Origin: Platerodrilus igneus
Lineage: Eukaryota; Arthropoda; Insecta; Coleoptera; Lycidae
Length of the DNA: 64,000 nucleotides
Assembly (NCBI GenBank): GCA_036346225.1
Contig: JARFIW010000488.1
Coordinates: 3,421,160 to 3,485,159 of the forward strand
Direction: 5' to 3'
Shown here: piece after piece, positions 20,669-31,819 of the stretch
Numbering within the stretch: position 1 is the stretch's first letter
How the letters are laid out: the number at the start of each line of letters is the position of its first letter
Notes under the pieces: model-generated
Told to the model about the DNA's origin: nothing
The model's database searches: none
What the model saw: the letters and a program-made list of their open reading frames with translations, nothing else
Translations under genes and position numbers: made by a program

Positions 20669-22740
20669 GATAGTTGTTTATATTTGTATGGATTTTGTAA
20701 ATCTATTGTATATATTAGTTTTAAGATTCCATAATTTTTAAGTTCTTCTCCCACCTTCCAAATCCTTTCGGCTTCTATCCTGGTTGACAGAGTATACGTG
20801 TTATCTCCACGTGGTATTCGCGGGACACGGCGGTTTTAGATTTCTCGGGAGATGGTTGGCTAAGGCATATGTCTTGGGTAGCGAAAAAGGTTTTAAAAAT
20901 GGTGTTAAATAAAGATGAGCAAAAATTAGTGATTTGGGTCTTTAAAACGCATAACTTTGTAAGAGGTTGTTCTATTTAAAATCCATTTACAGGTTTGGGG
21001 GTCCCTAGAAAAATTTAATGTTAGTTGATACCTAGCAAAATATATTTATCTTAAAAGAGTGACTACCCCGCGTATAATAAATACAATATAACACTTGTCA
21101 ACAAAAAAAGTTGTAGGGAAAATTAAAGACATATTTAATGGGGGGTCCAGTATTAGAATTTGTTGGTAGTAATGTTAAGTCCTACTGTATTGCAGGCGAG
21201 AAAGATACGATTAAAAAGATTAAAGGGGTCTCACGAATTGTAGTTAAGTAAAACCGAGGGTCTTACAACCTATAACGAGCATATACCTCCAAAAGGAATG
21301 GGTATGCAACTACGTAGCAGTGCGTGGGAGAATAAGAATTCTCTCTAATAAGAAATTTAAGTTTCCATGTACGTAGCACCAGTCATTGGGAAATGGTCAA
21401 AATGTGGAACCTATAAAGGCGATTATTAATTATGGTTTAGAAAAATAATAGTAGTTTTCGTGGACTAAATAAAATAGCTTAGACTGGTTAATGTATATGG
21501 TTACATATTCTCGTACACATCCACAAACATCTGTTTACGTCCACAATAGCGATGCCGGTAGTTTTTGTTAAACAAATGGTAAGAAAGATACGTCAGGTGT
21601 TAGTGCGTGGAAGCCCATAGGATCGTTGGAATCAAAAAGAACGGTGCGGCGGGATGTATGGTGGTCTCCGTTAGAATAATCGAAAGTGGTTAATCAATCG
21701 TATTAGATGTTTAAATAAGCGAAAGTGTAAAGGCCTACATAAACAAAAATTTAATTATTCGACAAAAAGTGCGCGATGTGCTACACTTATAAAGAAAGTA
21801 TGGAATGGTGCTTTATAGCGGCCCTAGCAGTAAAAAGGGCGACTGACTTTTCCAAGCAACTACAGGAATAGCAGTAGCGCAGAGAAGGGGTATGCATGTA
21901 TTATACAGTTGCTATAAAATATGTTAGTTTACGCGTAGCTCGGATGTGTAATTGATCACGACTTAAAGATCCCTCGGAGGTTTAAAAATTCTCAGCCCAT
22001 TGTTGTTTGAAAAATGTTTGTAAATTATCAGAACAGGAGCGGGTCGAAGTATAATGGATGATTGGCTGAGTTTTTTCTACCTTTTACGAGGGAATTGGAA
22101 GTTGACGGACATCGAGCATCTATTTCTCTATTTGGACGATATCGAGTACCTACCGGTTCTAGAAATCATTGCGTGCGATTGACCGCTATGCGAAAGTGTA
22201 AAAGCCTACAGAAGCAAATTTAATTATCATACGAAAAAAGCGCGCGATGTGCTATAGAAAGTATAAAAAAATTGGTGCTTAGCATCGGTCCTAACAGTAA
22301 AGAGGAGAGTGACTTTTTCTAGCAATTACAAGAATAGCAGTAGTGCGGCGAAGGGGTATGCATGTATTATACAGCGCATTGTTGCTCTAAAATATGTTAG
22401 TTTACGGGAAGCTCGAACGTGCACAAATTAAATTTTAATCTATAATTAACCACGCTCGTAAAAATGGGAAATTAATGGATAATTTGAATACCGCTAAGCA
22501 TATACTTTCGCTTGGTGATTCAATTAGAAAATATTCAAGCCCTCCATTTCCTAAAGTATGACGTAGAAGTTATTTAAAATTAAATTGCTTTATTAGTAAG
22601 TATCCTGTAGGCAACAAGTTGGTATTTCCTTAGTAATGGTTTAAAATGTTTTTGGTTATAGTAGCACTGCATCTTCTACAGCACGACTTGCATACAATTT
22701 GTGTGCGTGTGCTACCACCCTTTTGGATTTTTAATATGCA
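20669..22740. repeat. Spacer of B right arm, made of decayed P2-P4 modules
   Basis: No intact gene. 21250-21350 is a P2 fragment (DNA of the EGLTTYN region). 22085-22165 is a P4 fragment (DNA of the ILYLDGIEYLP region). 21830-22000 and 22270-22440 are a direct repeat pair sharing GGGGTATGCATGTATTATAC. 20985-21060 carries a version of the subterminal repeat. The spacer thus looks like older tandem copies of the P2-P4 block. Confidence 0.6.
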
Positions 22741-22755
22741 CGCGATCCGTATAAC

Positions 22756-22965
22756 ATGGAAGACGTTTCCGATGTTTTTACTAACTGCACTCGCACCATC
22801 GACGAAGCGAACCAGGTGCATGCATTGGCGCTAAATGTATTGGACGAGCAGCGAGGATTTGCGACGTCATTTAGTTCCCCGCTGAATCCTCAACATCGTT
22901 CGGTCGTCTTCGGAAACCTTCGGTATGCATTCTATAAGGAACATAAATCAGGTACGCTCGAGTAA
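22756..22965 (+). CDS. P3, small unknown protein (B right arm, open frame)
   Basis: A 69-codon open frame from ATG at 22756, beginning MEDVSDVFTNCTRTIDEANQ and containing VHALALNVLDEQ and LNPQHRSVVFGNLRYAFYK. The same start and core are found at 8184 (minus), 11100-11175 (minus) and 30037 (minus). The stop is 44 bp before the zinc-finger gene, which runs in the same direction, so the two may share a transcript. Acidic N-terminus, basic C-terminus, no Cys/His cluster, no membrane segment. Function unknown. Recurrence at the same place in every arm is the main reason to regard it as a real gene. Confidence 0.55.
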   Translation: MEDVSDVFTNCTRTIDEANQVHALALNVLDEQRGFATSFSSPLNPQHRSVVFGNLRYAFYKEHKSGTLE

Positions 22966-23008
22966 GCTTTTTAGTTAGTTCGCTTACAAGTTTAACCAAA
23001 GTGCTATA

Positions 23009-23392
23009 GTGCGGATTTTGTTTTGTACTAAAATGGTATCTGCAAACGTTTTATGCGCAACTCTTGCGGTGCTTCCTATACCTGAAAAATGTCTCAAACG
23101 GCACCAGAACAAATGTCGTGGTGTAACATCGTCCACGGTTGCTTATACATCCGTCGGCAGCAAAGTACTTAAACTCTGGGTCTTGCAGTATCGCTTTACA
23201 AGAATAGCTTACAGCAACACAAGGAAAACAGCACGGTATGTCATTACAGTAAACGTTCAACTCCACCAGTTGTTAAAGGGTCTTGTACGAAACAACCAAT
23301 ATCTGTGTAAAGCGTGCGAGATGGAGGTGTTAAAGTCTGCATGCCCTGGTCCTAATAGTACAGCAACCTACATATGGGGCATAAATATATAA
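23009..23392 (+). pseudogene. C2H2 zinc-finger protein (B right arm), broken
   Basis: The likely original start is MVSANV at 23033. A finger motif (KRHQNKCRG) survives, but indels after the start and around 23145 and 23215 break the first and second fingers. A third partial finger reads LCKACEME near 23305-23330, after which the sequence departs from the element A gene and stops at 23392. The SFNT-type C-terminal domain present in element A is missing. Probably non-functional. Confidence 0.6.
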
Positions 23393-24988
23393 GGTACTTA
23401 CCATATTTGTATATATTTTATTGTGTTTCCTTGTACAAACAATTAAGGTAGGTCAGTAAACACTATTTAATTGCTGTTAATTGACTTGCATTTAGCGTAC
23501 TTTCCTATTATAATAACCGCATTTGTTTGGAGAAGATATACACGTTTAAAAAGAAATTATATACAGCTTTAATTATTAACCACGCGATGATTACGTAAAG
23601 TTGACCTTCCCATTCTCATATTTAAAACCCATTACATTGAATGTGTTTACTCACGTGGTGTCGCTGGACGGTAAAACATATTGTTAGATTAACGATAATA
23701 TGTCTTATTAACCGAAAACACGTTTCCTCTTTTTACATTAATCTTTTTATTACAGGTCTATTTAAACAACACATTAATCTTTTTTTGTTACAGGTTAAAC
23801 TACTTGGATTCGGCTACACACAGGAAATAATGTTATACTTTGTAAAAATTGTAATTAGTTTATTAAACTGTAAATCGAATAAAATATATTATTAAATTTT
23901 CGCATGCTTAATTTATGTTAATACTGCTACGTGTTTGCTTAAAGGATTGTAGATATTAAAAAGGAGAGGTGATTAGAAATTGATCTTGGTACAAAATCTT
24001 AAAATTGGGGTAGCTCCCTTAGGGATGATGCAATCTAAAAAATTCCTAAAGATTCGGGTAGCTGAGAAAATTCTAATATTAATTAATACCAAACAAGATA
24101 GGTTTATCTCGTGGGTGGGAATGTGGAGAAAGATTTATCTCGCAGAGGGTATGTGTGTAATTTTGCAGGGCGTGGTCCTATTTCAAATCTGTTTACAGAT
24201 TCGAATTCTGCGTAAAATTCTAGACTAAAAAGATGTATTGCACGACTAAAAAATTTATAAGGACGGTTAGAAATCGCTTCCGGTAAAAATCTTAAAATGG
24301 GGTAGCTCTGGAGGGTGATGATATCTAAAAATTCCTAAAGATTCGGGTAGCTGAGAAAATTCTAATATTAATTGATACCAAACAAGATAGGTTTATCTCG
24401 AAAGATGCATTGGTCAGACGAAGAAAACTATTTGTTAGTTTTGCTTATAGAGCAAAGAGCGAAATTTAGAGGTTCCTGACTTTAAAGGGGTATAACTTTG
24501 CAGGGCGTGGTCCTATTTTAAATCTGTTTGCAGATTCAAATTCTGCGTAAAATTCTAAGCTAACAAGATGTATCGCATGACTAAGAAAATTTATAAGAAC
24601 GCTCAAAAGTCGCTACAGGTAAGAAATCTTAAAATTGGGGTAGCTCCTTGGGGATGGTGCAATCTGAAAATTCCTAAAGATTCGGGTAGCTGAGAAAATT
24701 TAATATTAATTGATACCAAACAAGATAGGTTGATCTCGTGGTGGAAATGTGGAGAAAGATTTATCTCGCAGGTGGAAAAATGCGGATGCGACGTAATCAA
24801 AATGGTTGGGGTAAAAATTCCACAAGTGGTCCATTATGGAGGAGATTCATCTCTCCTTGTGGAGATTCATCGTTTCATCTCCACATTTCCTCCTTATGGG
24901 AATTTACATGTAAATTTGGTCCAGATGTGTGAGGAAATGTGGGATTCTGGAGGAAATGTGGGTCTGATTCGTAACTAAATGCACTACT
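23393..24988. repeat. Right terminal region of element B with subterminal repeats
   Basis: 23420-23880 mirrors 7143-7560 and 10165-10560. 23880-24988 mirrors the left terminus. Three subterminal blocks (near 24050, 24350 and 24690) contain ACCAAACAAGATAGGTTTAT or a near match. The final 200 bp carries paired GGAGGAAATGTGG and CCACATTTCCTCC words. Ends at CACTACT, next to the duplicated TTTGCC. No gene. Confidence 0.75.
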
Positions 24989-26400
24989 TTTGCCGTTCCA
25001 GAAATGAACGTTATTTTGAAAAATAGTGCCAAGATTTTGGCAAGAGAGTCTGGTCTGGTCGGATATCTTATTGAAATTGGCGTCGTTTCACTTAAATTGC
25101 GACGGCATTCAACGTACATAACTTTTAGTTAAAAAAGTCAGAATTATTTAATTGTTGAAGAACTATCTCAATTAATTGTCTGATAGATATAGGTACGATG
25201 TAGAACAAATGAACAAGTATTAACAAACCCGTGAGAAGGGTTGACGCCTGTTTTTACAGAATCGCGTCTAGCCATTCATGAACGTCAATGAAATTTTAAA
25301 AACTTATTTTTAATTTTAGGTATAGTGAGCTATGCGATGCGATAAATAAAAGTATCCCTTTCTATTTAAAAAAATGTAACTTCTATATTCCTGAGGACTA
25401 CTGAAAAATTTTCAGAACTGTGTTCAGAAATGTATGTCTTCCTTCATGGGCTATAACCTTTATCTGAATGTGTTTTTTCCTATATCTTACACTCTCATCT
25501 GTGCAATCATTGGAAAGTATGTGCAATCTGCAGTCAACAAAAAATTATAATATCTTTGCAATCAGAATGCAATCATTGCAATCAGAATGTAACCCTTACA
25601 ATCAGAATGCAATCCTTTGCAGTTTTAATAACCACAATGCAATCAGTAATAATTTTTGCAATCATTTTACATCCATTGCCATCTGCAATCTGGTGTACAT
25701 TTTTTCTTAAACTGAATCACCCCTCGCATAACTTCTTATTAAATTTAAATAACGTTCGCCTGCCAGATTTTCATTGCAAAATACAGATCCGGCAACTGAA
25801 AGTTCAAGCCCGCACCAGACATTAAAGGACCAATATAATTGGAAATTTTATTTCTAATTTGGTGTGAATTTTTGCCGTTCCAGAAATGAACGTTATTTTG
25901 AAAAATAGTGCCAAGATTTTGGCAAGGAGTCTGGTCTGGTCGGATATCTTATTGAAATAGATGTCGTTTCACTTAAATTGCGACGGCATTCAACGTACAT
26001 AACTGTTAGTTGGTTAAAGAAGTCAGAATTAATTAATTGTTGAAGAACTATCCCAATTAATGGTCTGATAGATATAGGTACCATGTAGAACAAATGAACA
26101 AGTATTAACAAACCCGTGAGAAGAGTTGACGCCTGTTTTTACAATCGCGTCGAGCCATTCATTCACATTAATGAAATTTTGAAAACTTATTTTTAATTTT
26201 AGGTACAGTGATTTGTCATATTCAAATATTGCATTTTTATTAGCTATGCGATGCGATAAATAAAAATACCCCTTGATATTTAAAAAAATGTTACTTGTAT
26301 GTTCCTGAGGACTAGCTACTGAAAAATTTTCAGAACTGTGTTCAGAAATGTATGTCCTCCTTCATGAGCTATAACCTTTATCTGAAGATGTTTTTTTTAT
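24989..26400. repeat. Tandem ~0.9-kb repeat array, right part
   Basis: Resumes inside the repeat (TTTGCCGTTCCAGAAATG) exactly where the left part stopped. It completes the third unit and then contains a full fourth unit (25493-26400) that opens with CACTCTCATCTGTGCAATC and the GCAATCAGAAT minisatellite. Same order of landmarks as in 3787-6053. Non-coding. Confidence 0.85.
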
Positions 26401-28145
26401 ATCTTACACTTTTTTAAATAAACGTTTCTATAGTAACAAATCTTTCAATTGGGATATGCATTTTTGTTTATATTTGTATGCACTTGCAGTTTATCAGTGT
26501 CTAGATTTCCCTAATTCTACGTTATCAGAAACAATCGGAAGTTCAAAACATAAACATGTGAGGTCATGGTGCCGGAAATTATTTATATAAAACAGACTTA
26601 CAGACGTAAAATAACGTCGAATAGAATATTCTGAGGTCAGGCTACAACATCCTAGTAGTCAGTATTCTTATCACTAGCAGATGACGTGAGATGTCATCTT
26701 TGTTATCATAATAAAACAATTCTACACTCACCACTCGTACAGTTGTGCAGCACTTATAATTTTAATAAAAAGTATATGAAAGTGTGGTAGCTGTGATCAA
26801 TTTACACTTCCACGTAATTTTAATTTAACGAAATTAAAATCCGAAGCAGCAATGCAGTATAATTAAATCATCGATTTTTATCGCAGGCGGCTATAGTAAG
26901 TGTATATTAAATACGTAAACACGACACTTTCTTGGTACAATAATACACAACCGAGCACGAAAATCGCGGCATTAAAACTGGAAGATTGGCGCCGACGTCA
27001 AGGCGACACCATTCGGGATCTTTCGCTTTATTTCGTAGAGTTGATTACTGATCAAATCTTATTTTACGTAATACTTCTCCTACAATTTGTTTATTTAGTA
27101 AAAAGTGAGGATATACAGTTATAAATTTTTCATCTGAGTATAAAGCTCGTGTTTGTTTTCATAGAGGCAGACTTTGCTGGGCTGTGGAATTATGATCCAA
27201 TATTTTTTCATCTGTGGACTGTAATTATTTCGTTATTACAGGCGTGATGCTTGGAGTTTACTTTACTAAATTTAATGTCGATATTTATTTAAATAGTTTA
27301 ATTTAAATTGCTTTTCGTAAAACAAACGTTTAAAGCAGGGGTTATTTAGTATTTTATACGCACATTAATAGTTTTATTGTAGGCAACTAGCCTTAGACCT
27401 TGGTGTATTAATGGTTGCGGAAATCTGCCGATAACTTTCAGATAAACTCTGAAAATTAAGCTACTGTACAATAAAAATGATTATTTCGTTTCAGGTTAAT
27501 TCGAAAGAACCACCACCTTTGTTTCCATAAACGTAAATACTTTCTGCACAGTTTTTCATTAGATAACTGTAGGTCTGTAAACCTACATTTAATAAAGTAT
27601 AATAATCGACTGATACAAGAATGCATGCACTCGTTATAGTCGAGCATCTATAAGGGGTTGAGCATGCACTGAAAGAGTGACGCCTTTTGATATTTGTTGG
27701 AGAGATCTAGTAGATGAAAATGACCCCCCGCGCAGGTACAATACACGGGAAAAAGGGGGAGGAGAAGTGCGATAAAGCTAATTATAAGTTCACCTCTGTC
27801 TCGGAAACGGTAAGATATAGAGAAACATTTTGAACGCCATTTTTTTTAAAACCTCGTACTCTACAAAATGGTACTTATATTGAAAACCGTAACTCTCATT
27901 AAAATCAGTCAAACTTTAGTTTTCTGATTCAAGTAAAAAATTGAAGCCAATATTTCGTAAGCAATGCCAAAGTACAAGTGTCAAACGTATTTTCGATTAA
28001 AATTTCTTAGTTATGAAAAAAATATCTTGTTTTAGAGTATTATGTATAAGATGTCAGTTAATCTCACAGCTCCTCATTAGTATTCCCGCAAAACATACAA
28101 ACGCTAAAGCTAATTAAAAATATTTAAAGGGTTGTAACTTACATG
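26401..28145. other. Unique-looking AT-rich sequence, no gene supported
   Basis: Short frames at 26900-27124 (+) and 27456-27647 (-) have no recognisable motif and no copy elsewhere in the window. No RNA gene seen. Confidence 0.5.
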
Positions 28146-28151
28146 AGTTGA

Positions 28152-28975
28152 AGTAGAGGAAAATCAAGAAACCCACACCCACATTTCCTCCAGCATCCAC
28201 ATTTCCTCACACATCTGGACCAAATTTACATGTAAATTCCCATAAGGAGGAAATGTGGAGATGAATTTCCTCCTGCTCTCTCCTTGCTCTCCTCCTTGCT
28301 CGGACACCCCCACAACCATTTTGATTACGTCACACCCGCATTTTTTCCACCCGCCAGATAAATCTTTCTCCACATTTCTACCCACGAGGTAAATCTATAT
28401 TGTTTGGTATCAATTAATATTAGATTTTTCTCACCTACCCGAATATCTCGGAATTTCTTAGAATGCATTACTCCCCAGGGAGCTACCTTAATTTTAAGAT
28501 TTTTTTACCGCTAACATTCTGAACCAAATAGTTTTCTTCGTCTAACCAATGCATCTTTCGAGATAAACCTATCTTGTTTGGTATCAATTAATATTAGATT
28601 CTTCTCAGCTACCCGAATCTTTAGGAATTTTTTCGATAGCGCCATCCCCCAGGGAGCTACCCTCATTTTAAGATTTTTTACTTGTTGCGATTTTTGACTG
28701 TCCGCATAAACTTTTTTTATACATGCGATACATCAAACTAACCTAGAATTTTATGTAGAATTCGAATCTGTAAATAGATTTAAAATAGGACCCCCCATAG
28801 CATTTTACACACACCCTCTAAATTATAACTTTCCTGCAGCTCATATCTAAAAGAAAATCTAAAAACCATTCTTAAAACTTTTTTATTACAGACAATTTTT
28901 ACTGATACAGTTTAAATTTGTAAACCACATTTCTAAATACATATTCACAATTTTTTATTCTTAACCTAGAACTTC
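28152..28975. repeat. Left terminal inverted repeat of element A
   Basis: Reverse complement of about 48893-49717. The first 120 bp carries CCACATTTCCTCC/GGAGGAAATGTGG words. Two subterminal blocks (near 28400 and 28570) contain TTGTTTGGTATCAATTAATA and CTACCCGAAT. The inverted repeat extends through the zinc-finger gene to about 29670, about 1.5 kb in all. Non-coding up to 28975. Confidence 0.8.
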
Positions 28976-29783
28976 TCATATCGGCTTATACTTATTAATA
29001 TTTATTTCAAAATAGAGCACCTTTTCCAAAGACCAACCGGACCCACATGTTTGAAGTTCCTCTGATTTTGTTCTTATGGTTTCGCTTAAGAACTCGTACA
29101 TATTTTCCAGATTACAAGAAGACGTTATAACCACATTTTTTGTGTTAAAGGATTTCACATCGGTAGTCTCTTCCCCGATTTTGATGTAAACGCCGTAGAG
29201 TTCGCAATAGACTTTTACTGCTGTATGTCGTATTCTTTTTTTCATTAATTAATCGAATAAATCGCTTTTGCTGCTTCCAAAGAAACTCGGGCACTCCATC
29301 GTCGACACTGGCATACTTTATGCGATAGCTAGCCATACGGTTGTTAAACGCTGTGCTAACCATTTCTACACAATCGTCGCTAGTAGCGGTAACTGATGCA
29401 TTTTTATGTCTGTTGCTTCTTAAGTGTGCGGCATAGGTAGTCTTTTCCATTTCGAAATCGCATACTTTACACATAATTCGTGGTTGTTTCGTACAAGGCT
29501 CTTTAACAGCTGGCGGAGTTGAACGTTTACGGCTTAATGACATGCCGTGCTGTTTTTCCTTGTGTCGCTGTAAGTTGTCCATTTTCGTAAAAACGATACC
29601 GCAAGACCCACAGTTTAAGTACTTTGCTGCGGACGGATGTATAAGCTTAACCGTGGACGATGTTACACCACGACATTTGTTCTGGTGCCGTTTGAGAGCA
29701 TTTTTCCAGGTATAGGAAGCACCGCAAGAGTCGCATTTAAAAACGTTTGCAGGTACCATTTTAGTACAAAACAAAATCCGCAC
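28976..29783 (-). pseudogene. C2H2 zinc-finger / SFNT-domain protein (A left arm), one frameshift
   Basis: From MVPANV at 29759 the frame encodes a finger FKCDSC...KRHQNKC, a second LNCGSC...QRHKEKQH, a basic linker (SLSRKRSTPP), and a third IMCKVC...HLRSNRHK near residues 100-125. Then follow a conserved stretch AFNNRMASYRIKY and a C-terminal domain with DVKSFNTKN and SGWSLEKVL...ININKYKPI. A frameshift in an A-rich tract near 29236-29248 separates the two halves; the right-arm copy is open there. From memory of the family, this order is the N-terminal module of large arthropod element proteins that continue into a PolB-type polymerase; here a stop follows NKYKPI. Nucleic-acid binding is the likely role. 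Confidence 0.7.
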
Positions 29784-29859
29784 TATAAGACTTTGGTTGA
29801 ACTTGTAAGCGAACTAACTTATAACTAAAGAGTTTACTCTTGCGTACCCTATAGAATGC

Positions 29860-30037
29860 AAACCAAAGGTTTCCGAAGACGGCCGAACGATGTTGAGGAT
29901 TCAGCGGGGAACTAAATGACGTCATCTTTTGCCAATCCTTACTGTTCGTCCAGTACATTTAGCGTCAATGCATGCACCTGGTTTGCATCGTCGATGGTGC
30001 GAATGCCGTTAGTAGAAACATCGGAAACGTCTTCCAT
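29860..30037 (-). pseudogene. P3 relic (A left arm)
   Basis: ATG at 30037 opens MEDVSDVSTNGIRTIDDANQ, followed by VHALTLNVLDEQ, then an early stop at about 29938. The rest of P3 (NPQHRS...) is readable in another frame. Same position and direction relative to the zinc-finger gene as in element B. Confidence 0.55.
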
Positions 30038-31218
30038 GTTATACGGATCAGCAATCGCATCGTGTGCATATTAAAAATCCAAAAAGTCTGGTTGCACACG
30101 CACACAAATCGGTTGCAAGTCTTGAAGTGGAAGATGCAGTGCTACTATAAACAAAAACTTAATAAAACACTTTAAAACTTTACTAAGGGAATACCAAACT
30201 TGTTGTCTACAGAATACTTACTAATAAAGCAATTTAATTTTACATAACTTCTACGTCATATTTTCGGAAATGGTAGGCTTGAATATTTTCTAAATGAATC
30301 ACCAAGCGAAAGTATGATACACGATTGTCCCACTGTTACCAATCGTAACATTTATAAAAAAGGAACGTTGGCAAGATAAAGACCGCCAGGCGCTAACGCC
30401 TAAAAATAAATATACATACAATAACGAGGACGAATAGATATATCTGAACAGCGGAAAATACTAGGAACGTTTGCCGTAACTAGATCAGTGGAGGGGGAGT
30501 GGGTCTCACGAAACCATCCCAAAAAAGAAAGATCTGAGATCGAAAATTAATGAGCGCCACCCAATTGACATAACCTGAATCTCCGCGAACCCAATTGGGA
30601 CGTTCTCCCGTCGAAAAGATACTCAAATATCCTACCATGAAATGATACTTAAATCACACATACAACTACGGAACATACCCAAATAAATACCAGTACACTA
30701 TCACAATATTTACTAAATTACTAAACAGTCTACAGCATCAATACATATATCTTATTGAATTAAGTTTACGTAAATTATTTACTTATTATTTTATGTATGT
30801 GAAATAACGGAATAATTAATATTAATTGTGCACTGTATGTAAAGGGATATTGGTGCACCAATATCAGTTACACAATGTTCAAATTAGCACAATAAATTAT
30901 ATACAGTGGTGCACTTGTAAATATAAATAAGCGTTGATTGTTATTGATTATTGTAAAATGAATAATTAATTGTGATGGTTCAAATTGTAACTACTGAAAT
31001 ATTTCATCATAAAATGTACACAAATATCACTAAAAAGTTCATGCATTAACGTTATTAAATTTGTATTTAATAAACCAATAATAAAAATCATGCATAACGA
31101 TACCCATCCAATGTCAACTCAGGAGGTTGCAATGACAGAATTCCCAACAACTGCCAAGCGTCGCAGGATACCAATTAAACTTGGAGCTTGAAGTTTATGA
31201 ATATTCGGATTTCACGCT

Positions 31219-31751
31219 AGTTAAGGTTCGGGCCTTTGGAGCTGTGTTTTTAAAAAAACAACTTTGACACTTAACAAAAAATTTAATAGCTTAAACAGAA
31301 ATTACAATGAAATTTAGAATAGCTGGTTCATAATAACTTTAATAAAAAATAATTAATTGTACTGGGCGAGTAGTCTAGGTAGACAACAATGCAAAAGCTG
31401 TAAACTCAGACTGACTGCCGGGCCTTGAGATACCGGGCTTTTTATAATAACCTGCCCCTCACACGGCTTGTGGGAACTTGCAGATCTCATGTCTGCTTTA
31501 CACTTTGTTACAATGTATCAATCTTAATTCTAAGTAATTGCGGTCTGTTAACCGCCTGTGACCTGCCACCTGCAGTATCACTGCCCTCACGGATGCAAAG
31601 TTGCATGTCCGTTCTCATGAACTGTCGATAACCTCTCTGGGTTATCCTTGTGTTACAATGTTGCATTAAACTTATACTTTACTTAACAATTTCTAATAAT
31701 TCCTATTAGATTCAATATATCAATATATAGGTAATTGGGGAATACATAACT
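31219..31751 (-). repeat. Gypsy 3' LTR (left copy)
   Basis: 533 bp, AGTTAAGG...CATAACT. Nearly identical to the other LTR; differences are scattered single substitutions, mostly transitions. The TA tract is short here (TATATAG). Confidence 0.9.
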
Positions 31752-31760
31752 CCTCCCACC
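31752..31760 (-). promoter_or_regulatory. Polypurine tract of the Gypsy element
   Basis: On the minus strand GGTGGGAGG directly precedes the 3' LTR (AGTTATG...), the position for plus-strand priming in reverse transcription. Confidence 0.65.
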
Positions 31761-31819
31761 GTAAATGAAAAATTAAGGTTTTTCTTAATTTTTAAATACA
31801 TAAAATTCATTATTCAAAT

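Larger units (their letters stand above)
6054..24988. mobile_element. Maverick/Polinton-like element B, palindromic, non-autonomous
   Basis: The ends are exact inverted repeats (left AGTAGTGCATTTAGTTACGA, right the complement ending CACTACT). The 6-bp word TTTGCC flanks it at 6048-6053 and 24989-24994, and the site is recognisable as the uninterrupted TTTTTGCCGTTCC of the 0.9-kb repeats. A 6-bp duplication, an AG-starting end and long inverted repeats are hallmarks of the Maverick/Polinton class. Outward from the centre the order is P1, P2, P4, a spacer, P3, the zinc-finger gene, then about 1.1 kb of terminal repeat. The left arm is an indel-ridden mirror with extra tandem copies. No integrase, polymerase core, ATPase or capsid gene is recognisable, so mobility would depend on another element. 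Confidence 0.8.

Noticed and set aside
3787..26400. Possible CRISPR-like regularly spaced repeats (GCAATCAGAAT words)
   Set aside because: Spliced host exons and LINE/LTR content show a eukaryote; the words form a minisatellite without unique equal-length spacers.
28976..29783. Host C2H2 transcription factor
   Set aside because: It is present in inverted copies inside terminal repeats of element A and carries the SFNT/INKYKP domain of element proteins, which host factors lack.
31425..31631. 68-codon plus frame, repeated at 40125-40331
   Set aside because: It lies inside the LTRs, antisense to the element; duplication is due to LTR identity and it has no known family.
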